Of a DNA stretch of 64,000 nucleotides, positions 8,363-16,194 are shown one piece after another (positions within the stretch are counted from its first letter, which is position 1; each line of letters opens with the position of its first letter). Source of the DNA: JAMCRM01 sp035561075 (GTDB lineage: Bacteria > Acidobacteriota > Terriglobia > Bryobacterales > Bryobacteraceae); the NCBI GenBank assembly GCA_035561075.1, contig DATMYF010000137.1, positions 6,651-70,650 of the forward strand. The letters are read 5' to 3'. The position numbers and the translations under genes were made by a program. The notes under the pieces were generated by a model. That model worked only from the letters and a program-made list of their open reading frames with translations. It made no database searches and had not been told where the DNA came from.

Positions 8363-10624
8363 GTGCCCCCCGAGTCAGCCAGCGTTTCCGAATCAGGTCC
8401 CACCAACCCCGTACCTGTGTCTGCCAACCCCGTTGAGCAGATGTACGCCGAATTGGACGCCAAAGTTCGGGAATACCGGACCCGCGACGACCTGAGTCCC
8501 CTTGAGAAGGCATACCGGTTCGCCTGCGAGTTCCACAAAGGGCAGATGCGCGATTCCGGCGAGCCCTACATGGTCCACCCCCTCTCGGTAGCGCTGATCC
8601 TGGCCGAGATGCGGATGGATCTGGTGGCTATCGTGACCGGGATTCTGCATGACGTGGTCGAGGACACCAGCGTCACGGTGGAGGAGATCCGGAAGCAGTT
8701 CGGCGAGGAAGTGGCCGGCTGCGTGGACGGCGTCACCAAGCTTGCCAAATTCGATTTCTTTTCCGCCGAAGAGCGACAGGCGGAGAGCTTCCGCAAAATG
8801 CTCCTGGCGATGGTGAACGATGTCCGGGTCATTATGGTGAAGCTGGCGGACCGTCTGCACAATATGCGGACGCTCCATCACTTGTCCGATGAGCGGCGCC
8901 GCCGCATAGGCCGGGAGACCAGCGAGATCTATGCCCCCATCGCGCACCGCCTCGGGATGGGTAAGGTGCGCGGTGAACTGGAGGATTTGGCGTTCCGGTA
9001 CCAGGAGCCGGAAGCCTACCAGGAGATTATCGAGGCGCTTGAAACCCGGCGGCATTCGAACGAAGACTTCCTCAACGAGGTCCGGCAGAGAGTAGAGAAC
9101 GAACTCCGGCGCGAGGGCGTTCCGGCGCGCGTGGAGGCCCGCCTGAAGCGTCCCTACTCCATCTACCAGAAGATGAAACGCCAGAAGATCTCGATGGACC
9201 AGGTCTACGATCTGATGGCCCTCCGGATCGTCACCGACTCGGTGAAGAACTGCTACGCGGCGCTGGGGGTCATCCACAACGAATGGCGCCCGATACCCGG
9301 TCGGATCAAGGATTTCATCGCCATCCCGCGGCCGAACCTGTACCAGTCCCTGCACACCTCCGTGGTGGGACCGCACGGGCAGCACTTTGAAGTGCAGATC
9401 CGGACCGACGAGATGCACCGCATAGCCGAAGAGGGCATCGCGGCGCACTGGAAGTACAAGGAAGGGCGCAAGGGCCCCGCCGAGGACGACCAACGCATGG
9501 CGTGGCTCCGTCACTTGGTGGAGTGGCAGCGCGATATGCAGGACCCCGGGGAGTTTATGTCCACCCTGAAGGTGGATTTGTACCCCGAGGAGGTTTACAC
9601 CTTCACGCCGCGCGGCAAGGTGATCGTGCTGCCGCGCGAGGCCACTCCCATCGACTTCGCCTATGCCATCCACTCCGACGTGGGCAACGCATGCGTCGGC
9701 GCCAAGGTGAATGGGCGGATCGTGCCGCTGCGCTCTTCGCTGCGCAACGGCGACATCGTGGAGATCATGACCCAGCCCGGCCACATGCCGAGCAAAGACT
9801 GGCTGGCACTGGTCAAGACCTCCCGCGCGCGCAACAAGATCAAGCACGTCATCAACGCCCACGAGCGCCTGAAGGCAATCGAGATCGGGGAAAAGTACCT
9901 CGACAAGGAAGCCCGCCGGCTGGGCGTGGCGCTCAGCCGTGTCTCGAAAGCCGACATGGAGAAGGCGGCCGCCGAGTATGGCTTCGGCAAGGTGGAGGAC
10001 CTGTACGCGGGGCTCGGATACGGCAAGTTCTCGGCCCGGCAGGTGTTGCAGAAGCTGGCCCCCTCGCAGTTCAAGGATGAGCCGGAAGAACCGAGCAAAC
10101 CGTCGGCTCCGTCATCGGCCGGCGCGGCTGCCGCGGCGCCCTCCACAGCGCCTCCCATCCGTACCGATGACGGTGACGCGGTCATCCGGGTGAAAGGCAT
10201 CGACGACCTGATGGTCTACCGCGCCAAGTGCTGCAACCCGATTCGCGGGGAGGGCATCGTCGGCTACGTTACGCGAGGCAAGGGCGTGGCCGTGCACTCG
10301 AAGATGTGCCCCAACGTGCAGAGCCTGATGTACGACGTGGAACGCAAGATCGAAGTGGAATGGGCGCGTGCCACCGCGGACGCCTTCCCGGTGAAAGTGG
10401 TGGTCCACACGGACGACCGTCCCGGCATGCTGAACCAGCTCACCAGCGTGCTCTACGGCGAGAATACCAATATCCGCAGCCTGGAGGCCAAGACGGAGCT
10501 TGACCACGACGGCGCACTGGTGGAGATGACCGTGGATGTGCGGGACAAGAAGCAGCTTGAGAAACTCGTGAGCGCAATGCGCCGAATTTCCGGTGTGCGC
10601 GATGTGGAGCGCCTTTTTAACTAG
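8363..10624 (+). CDS. rel: Bifunctional (p)ppGpp synthetase/hydrolase
   Basis: Makes and degrades the stringent-response alarmone. The 753-residue protein has the full long-RSH order: an HD hydrolase domain with HDVVEDT (His96-Asp97 and Glu100-Asp101), a synthetase domain with RLKRPYSIYQKM and the R-I-K-D motif (RxKD is the form found in bifunctional enzymes, ExDD in synthetase-only RelA), a TGS domain (VYTFTPRGKVIVLPREATPIDFAYAIH), a cysteine-containing region (AKCCNPI with a later His/Cys) and a C-terminal ACT domain. The hydrolase motifs look intact. The first 25 residues are Ser/Pro-rich and not conserved in type; a start at ATG 8441 is possible, but GTG 8363 fits the -10 element. It is the only RSH gene in the window. 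Confidence 0.96.
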   Translation: MPPESASVSESGPTNPVPVSANPVEQMYAELDAKVREYRTRDDLSPLEKAYRFACEFHKGQMRDSGEPYMVHPLSVALILAEMRMDLVAIVTGILHDVVEDTSVTVEEIRKQFGEEVAGCVDGVTKLAKFDFFSAEERQAESFRKMLLAMVNDVRVIMVKLADRLHNMRTLHHLSDERRRRIGRETSEIYAPIAHRLGMGKVRGELEDLAFRYQEPEAYQEIIEALETRRHSNEDFLNEVRQRVENELRREGVPARVEARLKRPYSIYQKMKRQKISMDQVYDLMALRIVTDSVKNCYAALGVIHNEWRPIPGRIKDFIAIPRPNLYQSLHTSVVGPHGQHFEVQIRTDEMHRIAEEGIAAHWKYKEGRKGPAEDDQRMAWLRHLVEWQRDMQDPGEFMSTLKVDLYPEEVYTFTPRGKVIVLPREATPIDFAYAIHSDVGNACVGAKVNGRIVPLRSSLRNGDIVEIMTQPGHMPSKDWLALVKTSRARNKIKHVINAHERLKAIEIGEKYLDKEARRLGVALSRVSKADMEKAAAEYGFGKVEDLYAGLGYGKFSARQVLQKLAPSQFKDEPEEPSKPSAPSSAGAAAAAPSTAPPIRTDDGDAVIRVKGIDDLMVYRAKCCNPIRGEGIVGYVTRGKGVAVHSKMCPNVQSLMYDVERKIEVEWARATADAFPVKVVVHTDDRPGMLNQLTSVLYGENTNIRSLEAKTELDHDGALVEMTVDVRDKKQLEKLVSAMRRISGVRDVERLFN

Positions 10625-10637
10625 GTCCCCAACACCA

Positions 10638-10997
10638 ATGATTATTAACGCTTCAACGGATCCGGAGCATATCTCGGTATCCAAATCCAAGGGCATCCGA
10701 ATCGAGTGGCGGGATGGTCACGTCAGCGAGTACGGTCTCGATTACCTGCGGGACCATTGTCCTTGCGCGACGTGCACCGGGGCGCACGGAACCCCGCCCC
10801 GGCAACCCTCCGGCGGCTCACCGTTCCAGATGTACAAGCCGGCCACCAGGATCGTGAACGCCGACCCGGTGGGGAGCTATGCCCTGCGCATCGGCTGGAA
10901 CGACGGCCACAACACCGGGATCTACTCCTGGGAGCTGTTTCGCAGCCTCTGCCCCTGTCCCGAGTGCCGGGCCCAACGCGGCGAAAACGGCGAATAG
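10638..10997 (+). CDS. DUF971 protein (GBBH-like N-terminal domain)
   Basis: A 119-residue protein with the DUF971 pattern: W-R-D-G-H-V-S-E-Y, then D-Y-L-R-D-H-C-P-C-A-T-C (Cys41, Cys43, Cys46), and a second W-N-D-G-H block with a terminal CPCPEC. This fold is the N-terminal domain of gamma-butyrobetaine hydroxylases and occurs alone in many bacteria, where Cys/His residues probably bind a metal; it has been linked to Fe-S or metal handling, but no firm function is known. ATG 10638 is 13 bases after the rel stop, which suggests co-transcription. Confidence 0.8.
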   Translation: MIINASTDPEHISVSKSKGIRIEWRDGHVSEYGLDYLRDHCPCATCTGAHGTPPRQPSGGSPFQMYKPATRIVNADPVGSYALRIGWNDGHNTGIYSWELFRSLCPCPECRAQRGENGE

Positions 10998-11028
10998 CGG
11001 CCGGCCAGAGGCGGGGATCGCGCCAGCT

Positions 11029-11058
11029 TTGACTTTCTTCGCAGCGGTAAGCTATACT
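11029..11058 (+). promoter_or_regulatory. Sigma-70-type promoter for the DksA-like gene
   Basis: TTGACT (11029-11034), an 18-base spacer and TATACT (11053-11058) make one of the best housekeeping promoters in the window. The next coding start is at 11223, so transcription would give a leader of roughly 160 bases. Confidence 0.65.
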
Positions 11059-11064
11059 TTCATA

Positions 11065-11222
11065 CCGCACCCCCGCATCGATCCCACGCAGGTTTGAAGT
11101 GCGCCAGGAGCTTACCGCTCCAGCCCCCGCAGCCTGGGTATTGCCGTTGCGGCTGAAACAATGCAACTTTCCAGGGCCTGTTCGCGTCTCCTCGTAGACG
11201 CCACGGGTTTATCCGGATTCAT
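11065..11222 (+). other. Long, partly self-complementary leader upstream of the DksA-like gene
   Basis: Non-coding stretch between the predicted transcription start and the start codon at 11223. It contains small hairpins such as GGAGC-TTACC-GCTCC (from about 11107) and CAGCC paired with GGCTG (about 11129 to 11154). No known riboswitch or ribosomal leader was recognised, and no T-run terminator lies inside it. It might be a regulatory 5' UTR or a small RNA. Confidence 0.35.
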
Positions 11223-11618
11223 ATGAAGAGTGCCTCGAAAAAATACGAAAATTATCGAAAAATTCTAGAACATAAAGCGGAAGAGCTCCAACGTAGCATG
11301 TCCGCCCAAAAGGTCTCCCAGATGGTGTCGCGCCGGGATCATGCCTCGGACGAAGGCGATCTCAGCCAGCAGAGCCATGAAGAATGGATCTTCCTCAACC
11401 GAAATACTCTCGACATGAAGCTGCTCCGCGACGTGCAGCATGCGCTTCGCCGTATCGAGCAGGGCACCTACGGTGTGTGTCACGAATGTGAAGAGGCTAT
11501 CTCCGTCAAGCGGCTTGACGCGTTGCCGTGGGCGCTCTATTGCGTAGCGTGCCAGGAACGCACCGCCCGCGGGACAGCTCGCGAAAACGAAGACGATTTT
11601 CAGGAAGCCGAGCTGTGA
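11223..11618 (+). CDS. DksA/TraR-family zinc-finger protein
   Basis: Proteins of this family enter the RNA polymerase secondary channel and act with ppGpp. The 131-residue protein has an N-terminal coiled coil with an acidic tip region (D43-E-G-D46) and a four-cysteine zinc finger: Cys86-x2-Cys89-x17-Cys107-x2-Cys110, in the contexts GVCHECEE and YCVACQER. The length is close to that of classic DksA. It lies near rel, which fits a shared role in the stringent response. No Shine-Dalgarno is visible before the ATG. Whether it is a true DksA or one of the short related proteins cannot be settled from sequence alone. Confidence 0.9.
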   Translation: MKSASKKYENYRKILEHKAEELQRSMSAQKVSQMVSRRDHASDEGDLSQQSHEEWIFLNRNTLDMKLLRDVQHALRRIEQGTYGVCHECEEAISVKRLDALPWALYCVACQERTARGTARENEDDFQEAEL

Positions 11619-11734
11619 GATCGGAGCTGGGCGCACGCCGCGCTCCAGCGGTGCCCCCCGTTTTCGGTGTACAATGATTGACGCATAAGCTGTGTGAACT
11701 GTTTTCTTTACCCGAAAGGGCTTTGGGGGTTCGA

Positions 11735-12049
11735 ATGGAGAAACCGGCGCAAAATATTCAGGACAGCTTTCTAAACAACGCACGAAAAGACAAGGTCGTA
11801 CTGACTATCTACCTCATGAGCGGGGTGAAGCTCTCGGGCCGGATCAAGAGCTTCGATAAATACTCTCTGGTCCTCGAAACGAACAACCAGGAACAGTTGA
11901 TTTTCAAGCACGCGATTTCCACGGTGGTTACGTTGAAATCGGCGCACTCGTATTCTTCCGCTACGCCCCACGCGGCCGTCCAGAGCGTCGCGGGAGGCGC
12001 GCCGCAGGTGAACGCCGGCGTTCATCCGGAACACCCGACGGAGGCCTGA
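11735..12049 (+). CDS. hfq: RNA chaperone Hfq
   Basis: Forms a hexameric ring that pairs small RNAs with mRNAs. The 104-residue protein carries the Sm1 region (TIYLMSGVKLSGRIKSFDKYSLVLE) spread over about residues 24-50 and an Sm2 motif FKHAIST in place of the common YKHAIST, followed by a variable Ala/His-rich tail of about 30 residues. ATG 11735 is chosen because the family starts just before the AQNIQDSFLN helix; an upstream in-frame TTG (11678) would add an unrelated stretch. A TACAAT hexamer at 11670-11675 may be its -10 element. It is immediately followed by hflX in the same frame, the classic hfq-hflX pairing. Confidence 0.95.
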   Translation: MEKPAQNIQDSFLNNARKDKVVLTIYLMSGVKLSGRIKSFDKYSLVLETNNQEQLIFKHAISTVVTLKSAHSYSSATPHAAVQSVAGGAPQVNAGVHPEHPTEA

Positions 12050-12097
12050 ATCCCACTCACGTCCGGCGATACTCCTGAACGGGCCATCCTGGCCGGC

Positions 12098-13333
12098 GTG
12101 GATCTGAAATCCCGCGGAGCCGTTCCCGATCCCGCCGCATACTACGGTCCGGAAGAATCCCTCGAAGAGCTTGCGGAACTGGCCGAAGGCGCCGGTGCGC
12201 GCGTACTTGAGCGAATCGTCCAGGCGCGTCCCACGGCGGATGCCGCCACCTTGATCGGGAGCGGTAAAGTGGGGGAACTGAAAGCCCTCGCGGAAGCTTC
12301 GGATGCCGACCTGATCATTTTCGACCGCGATCTCACCCCCACCCAGCAGCGTAACCTGGAGCGCGCGCTCGACCGCAAGGTGATCGACCGCACCCAGCTC
12401 ATTCTGGACATCTTCGCGCGCCGTGCACGCACCCGGGAAGGCCGCCTGCAAGTGGAATTGGCGCAGCTCAACTACCTGCTGCCGCGGCTGGCAGGGCGTG
12501 GCAAGGAAATGTCGCGCTTGGGCGGCGGCATCGGCACCCGCGGCCCCGGTGAGACGCAGCTCGAAACGGATCGCCGCCGCATCGCCCGGCGCATCCGCAA
12601 GGTGAAAGACGATCTGGAAAGCGTGCGTGCCGGCCGTGCGGTTCACCGGCAGCAGCGCAATTCCGTTCCGCTCGCCACAGTGGCGCTGGTGGGCTACACC
12701 AACGCGGGCAAGTCCACGCTGTTCAACCGCATCACCGCGGCCGGCGTACTGGCGGACGCGCGCATGTTCGCCACGCTCGACCCGACAGTGCGGGCCGTGA
12801 CTCTGCCTTCGCGCCGGCGCGTTCTGTTGAGCGATACCGTGGGGTTTATCCGCAACCTACCGACCACCCTGGTGGAGGCCTTTCGCGCCACTCTTGAGGA
12901 AGTCACCGAGGCCAGTCTGGTGCTGCACATCGTGGATGCCTCCTCGCCGCACGCCCCGGCTCATGTTGCGCACGTGACCAAGGTGCTGCACGAGATCGGC
13001 GCGGAAGGCATTCCGCAGCTTCTGGTTCTGAACAAGATTGACCGGCCGGAGCTCTACATGGACGCTTCCCGCACGGAAGACCGTTCGGCAGCCATCTCCG
13101 CGCTCACCGGTCAGGGTGTGGGCCGCCTCATGGAAACGATCGATCAGGTGCTGCCCGGTGATCCCGTCACGCGCGTACGCTTCCGATTTCCTCTCGAAGA
13201 AGGTGCCGCCGTTTCCCTGGTCCACCAGGCTGGCCGCGTACTTCACGCCAAATATGACGAGAGCGGCTGCGAGATTGAGGCCGACGTGCCGGAATCCTTG
13301 CGCCGACGCCTAAAAGACTTCGCGATTTCCTGA
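12098..13333 (+). CDS. hflX: Ribosome-associated GTPase HflX
   Basis: A GTPase that splits stalled ribosomes and is involved in heat-stress recovery. It has an N-terminal nucleotide-binding-like domain, the signature GRGKEMSRLGGGIGTRGPGE region, then a G domain with G1 GYTNAGKST (Lys205), switch region LDPT, G3 DTVGFI and G4 NKID. From GTG 12098 it is 411 residues. The family beta-strand R-A-I-L-A-G-V-D begins upstream of this GTG, at about 12080, in a frame open from the hfq stop (12047-12049), yet no ATG, GTG or TTG lies between that stop and 12098. Either the GTG is used and the first strand is shortened, or a non-standard codon (ATC 12050, CTG 12089) starts translation. Confidence 0.93.
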   Translation: MDLKSRGAVPDPAAYYGPEESLEELAELAEGAGARVLERIVQARPTADAATLIGSGKVGELKALAEASDADLIIFDRDLTPTQQRNLERALDRKVIDRTQLILDIFARRARTREGRLQVELAQLNYLLPRLAGRGKEMSRLGGGIGTRGPGETQLETDRRRIARRIRKVKDDLESVRAGRAVHRQQRNSVPLATVALVGYTNAGKSTLFNRITAAGVLADARMFATLDPTVRAVTLPSRRRVLLSDTVGFIRNLPTTLVEAFRATLEEVTEASLVLHIVDASSPHAPAHVAHVTKVLHEIGAEGIPQLLVLNKIDRPELYMDASRTEDRSAAISALTGQGVGRLMETIDQVLPGDPVTRVRFRFPLEEGAAVSLVHQAGRVLHAKYDESGCEIEADVPESLRRRLKDFAIS

Positions 13334-13578
13334 GCGGCTGTGGAAAACATTGTGGGAAACACCCGTCCGGTTAGGCTAAACCCCGTGCGAAAAGGTACTT
13401 ACAGCGAAATGAACAGAAACGCAGCATATCACTGCAAAGATCTTCTTTACAGTAGTTTGCGACGCGTTTCCGGGCAGTTCTCAAGGGCGTCGGCCAGAGT
13501 TGCCGTTAGACCGGCAACACGCGGTCATTTTCCACAGTTGTAGAAGCGCTGGCGCAAGCCTTATAGTGGGGTTGGGCG
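13334..13578. other. Intergenic stretch with DnaA-box-like motifs
   Basis: A 245-base gap between hflX and pgsA. TGTGGAAAA (13339-13347) near one end and TTTTCCACA (13528-13536) near the other are exact inverted copies, with a third near-match TGTGGGAAA at 13351-13359. TTTTCCACA differs by one base from the classic DnaA box TTATCCACA. Only two exact copies are present and there is no AT-rich unwinding region, so an origin is unlikely; scattered regulatory DnaA sites are possible. The 67-codon frame across it has no gene-like features. Confidence 0.3.
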
Positions 13579-14277
13579 ATGAATATACCCAATTTTTTGA
13601 CGATCCTGCGGATCTTTTTTGTCCCGCTCGTGGTTGCCGCCCTCGTACAGGAGAACCTGTTTAGCGTCCAGATCGGTGGCGTGCTGGTCACCAACGACTG
13701 GTTGGCTCTGGCTTTCTTCCTGGCGGCCGCCGGCACGGACCTGCTGGACGGCTACCTGGCCCGGCGGTGGAAACAGGTGACCACCATCGGGACGCTTCTC
13801 GATCCCATTGCAGACAAACTGCTGGTCTCTGCCGCCCTGATCGCGCTGGTTCAGGTGCGGGCGGTGCCCGGCTGGATTGTGATCCTGATCGTAGCGCGGG
13901 AGTTCGCGGTATCCGGCCTGCGCTCCATCGCGGCCGCCGAAGGCTACACCATCAAGGCCAGCGACCTCGGGAAGACCAAGATGATCGCCCAGGTGGCGGC
14001 CATCAGTTGCCTGCTCCTCAGTCTGCGGCACCCGGGGATGAAGACGACTGCGGTGGTGTTGATCTGGGGCGTGGTGTTCTTCTCGATCGTCTCGGCGCTG
14101 AGCTATTTCCAGAAGTTCTGGCGTAAGGTGGACGAGCGCATTAAGAAGCGCCGCCGGCGGGAGTTGCTGGCCATGGAAAGGCTCCAGAAGATGGCCGCGT
14201 TGCGACGTCAGAGAGTGTCGGGCGCGGGCGCCAGCGGTTTGCGGGGCACGATCTGGACCCCGCCCGGCGAGAACTGA
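13579..14277 (+). CDS. pgsA: CDP-diacylglycerol-glycerol-3-phosphate 3-phosphatidyltransferase
   Basis: Catalyses the committed step to phosphatidylglycerol in the inner membrane. The 232-residue protein has several membrane helices and the complete CDP-alcohol phosphotransferase motif D-G-x2-A-R-x8-G-x3-D-x3-D, read here as DGYLARR, then GTLLDPIAD. The C-terminal 40 residues are Arg-rich and probably cytoplasmic. Its 3' end overlaps the oppositely oriented RodZ-like gene by 70 bases. pgpA, which acts after it in the same pathway, lies at about 30.3 kb. Confidence 0.95.
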   Translation: MNIPNFLTILRIFFVPLVVAALVQENLFSVQIGGVLVTNDWLALAFFLAAAGTDLLDGYLARRWKQVTTIGTLLDPIADKLLVSAALIALVQVRAVPGWIVILIVAREFAVSGLRSIAAAEGYTIKASDLGKTKMIAQVAAISCLLLSLRHPGMKTTAVVLIWGVVFFSIVSALSYFQKFWRKVDERIKKRRRRELLAMERLQKMAALRRQRVSGAGASGLRGTIWTPPGEN

Positions 14278-15122
14278 ACCACCCGCACCTGCCCGGCCGG
14301 TCCGACTGCCGGAACCAGCTTACCGTTCAGGGTAATGCTGATCCCCCCCGCATTCCCCACAATGAGCCGCACCATTTCGCTGGCGCTCAGCTCCTTGGTC
14401 TCGTTGACCTGCAAGGTGCCGCTGTAGACGTACTGGCCGTCGGCGCGTGCCGAGATCCATGTGGGCTCGGTTGCGGTCACGGCGACCCGCACGTTGGCAT
14501 TGGGATCGGCGGCTCGTTCGGCCAGGGAGGCCGCGGGCGCGACGGCGCCTTCCGGCGCAGGAACGGGAGCAGCCACGGGTTGCACTCCGGCGGACGCATC
14601 CACCGCGGGTTGTACCGGCGGGGCGACGGGAGCGGGCACCGAGGCGGGTGGCGCCTGATTCTCTACCCGCGCGGCGACGGGTGCGGCGGGCGTTACTGGG
14701 GCGGCCCGCCGGCTCTTCTGCCACAACACGTACACGCCCGAGCACACCAGCATCACAATCACCATGCCGGCCAGCGCCGGAAGCATCGAGTTGGAGCGCG
14801 GGCTTGAACCCGCAAAATCCGGTACTCGCGGCACATCGAACGCTGGTTGGGGTGGAGCTTGGCGGGAATCCGCTTCGAGCGGCGCCGGCGGCTCGATGGT
14901 GCGCTGAAGCTCGGCCCCGATCTCGTCCTCGTCCAGGCCGAGGACCCGGGCATACTGGCGGACAAAGCTCTTGGTGAAGACTCCGCCTGGCAGCTTTGCA
15001 AAATCCTCCGCCTCAATCGCTTCCAGCAGCTTGCGGCTGATCTTGGTTTCGCGAGCTACCTGGTCCAAATCAAGTTTGCGACGTTGGCGTTCGTTGCGCA
15101 ACGTTTCGCCGATTGAGTTCAT
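14208..15122 (-). CDS. RodZ-like helix-turn-helix membrane protein
   Basis: RodZ links the MreB cytoskeleton to the envelope. The 304-residue protein has an N-terminal Xre-type helix-turn-helix (GETLRNERQRRKLDLDQVA) in the first 65 residues, a linker, one membrane helix at about residues 112-134 (LAGMVIVMLVCSGVYVLW), an Ala/Pro/Val-rich periplasmic spacer, and a C-terminal beta-rich domain with W-I-S-A-R-A-D-G and a later SITLNGK segment, matching the DUF4115 domain of RodZ-like proteins. No mreB is in the window. Its last 70 bases are antisense to the end of pgsA. Confidence 0.85.
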   Translation of the reverse strand: MNSIGETLRNERQRRKLDLDQVARETKISRKLLEAIEAEDFAKLPGGVFTKSFVRQYARVLGLDEDEIGAELQRTIEPPAPLEADSRQAPPQPAFDVPRVPDFAGSSPRSNSMLPALAGMVIVMLVCSGVYVLWQKSRRAAPVTPAAPVAARVENQAPPASVPAPVAPPVQPAVDASAGVQPVAAPVPAPEGAVAPAASLAERAADPNANVRVAVTATEPTWISARADGQYVYSGTLQVNETKELSASEMVRLIVGNAGGISITLNGKLVPAVGPAGQVRVVQFSPGGVQIVPRKPLAPAPDTL

Positions 15123-15147
15123 ACTGCTGTGCCGGACCCCTACCCGC

Positions 15148-15153
15148 TATAAT
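15148..15153 (+). promoter_or_regulatory. Perfect TATAAT -10 element between the divergent rodZ-like and glycosyltransferase genes
   Basis: An exact TATAAT hexamer 48 bases before the glycosyltransferase ATG. No good -35 box is visible at the right distance. On the other strand the overlapping TATTAT could serve the rodZ-like gene, so this short intergenic region may hold back-to-back promoters. Confidence 0.4.
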
Positions 15154-15201
15154 ACAACATTGACCTTTTCGGTCCCTGCGGTCCCCGTGCCCTCACATAC
15201 C

Positions 15202-16194
15202 ATGATATCTGTCGTAGTCGTCAACTGGAATCGGCGCGAGCTGTTGCGAGCGTGCCTGACTTCTCTGGGACGGCAGGAGTGCGCCTGTTTCGAGACGATT
15301 GTGGTGGATAACGGATCGGGCGACGGTTCGGCGGATATGGCAGAGCGCGAGTTTGGGGCGCGCGTGATCCGGAACCGGGAGAATCGCGGATTCTGCGCGG
15401 CGAACAACCAGGGAATCTCCGCGGCGCGTGGCGAACTCATTGCGCTGCTGAACAACGATGCCGAGGCGGAACCCGGGTGGCTGGCGGCGCTGGCACGGGT
15501 TTTCGATGAGCGCGACGGGGTTGGGATGGCCGCCTCCAAGATCCTGGTGTACGAAGATCCCAGCCGCATCGACAAGGCCGGGCACCTCATTTGGCCCGAT
15601 GGGCAGAACCGCGGGCGGGGCACTGGCGCCGTCGATTGCGGGCAGTTCGACCGGATGGAAGAGGCGCTCTGGCCGGACGGCTGCGCGGCCATGTATCGCA
15701 AGAAGATGCTGGATGAGATTGGCGGCTTCGACGAGGATTTTTTCGCCTACGGCGACGACGCCGAGCTGGGATTGCGCGCGCGCATCGCCGGCTGGCAGTG
15801 CCTCTACGTGCCGGATGCCGTGGTGCGGCACCGCCGCGGCGCCACCCTGGGTCTCGATTCCGCGCGCCGCCTGGAGCTGATCGAGCGCAACCGGGTGCTG
15901 TTGGCCGCCAAGCTTTTTCCCTGGCGGCTGCTATGGCTGAACGGGCCGTACTACCTGGCGCGCATCGCTGCGGGTATGCGGGCGTCGCACCAGGGCTCGG
16001 GCGATGTGGCGCGATTCACCGGCGCGGCCGGGAAGTGGAAGGTGGCCCGCGCGCTCCTCACCGGCGACCTGCAAGCGCTCGCCATGCTTCCGCGCATGTT
16101 CCGCAAGCGCGGGGAGGTAGTGCGGCGGCTCTCCGGCCGGGAGGTTTGTGAGCTTCTCCGCCGCTACCGCGCGCCGTTGCGGGACCTGGTATGA
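15202..16194 (+). CDS. Family 2 glycosyltransferase
   Basis: Probably transfers sugars onto a polysaccharide or lipid-linked acceptor. The 330-residue protein starts with the GT-A fold pattern I-S-V-V-V-V-N-W-N, followed by V-D-N-G-S-G-D-G-S and LLNNDAEAEPGWL, and has the acidic acceptor-side motif GGFDEDFFAYGDDAELGLRA, all typical of rhamnosyltransferase-like GT2 enzymes. ATG 15202 gives the expected start; a GTG at 15187 is five codons upstream. The stop overlaps the next start (ATGA), so it is coupled to two methyltransferase genes; together they suggest synthesis and modification of a surface glycan. Confidence 0.88.
   Translation: MISVVVVNWNRRELLRACLTSLGRQECACFETIVVDNGSGDGSADMAEREFGARVIRNRENRGFCAANNQGISAARGELIALLNNDAEAEPGWLAALARVFDERDGVGMAASKILVYEDPSRIDKAGHLIWPDGQNRGRGTGAVDCGQFDRMEEALWPDGCAAMYRKKMLDEIGGFDEDFFAYGDDAELGLRARIAGWQCLYVPDAVVRHRRGATLGLDSARRLELIERNRVLLAAKLFPWRLLWLNGPYYLARIAAGMRASHQGSGDVARFTGAAGKWKVARALLTGDLQALAMLPRMFRKRGEVVRRLSGREVCELLRRYRAPLRDLV

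Noticed and set aside
11728..11736. GGTTCGAAT, a tRNA T-loop-like sequence just before hfq
   Set aside because: No acceptor, D or anticodon stems can be placed around it, and the sequence runs into the hfq start codon.
13339..13536. Replication origin in the hflX-pgsA gap
   Set aside because: Only two exact DnaA-box-like motifs, no AT-rich unwinding element and no dnaA or dnaN nearby.
13340..13543. 67-codon frame between hflX and pgsA
   Set aside because: Irregular amino-acid use, no Shine-Dalgarno, and no recognisable domain; treated as non-coding.
14971..15201. Upstream in-frame extension of the glycosyltransferase
   Set aside because: It overlaps the RodZ-like gene on the other strand and precedes the TATAAT element; ATG 15202 gives the standard family start.
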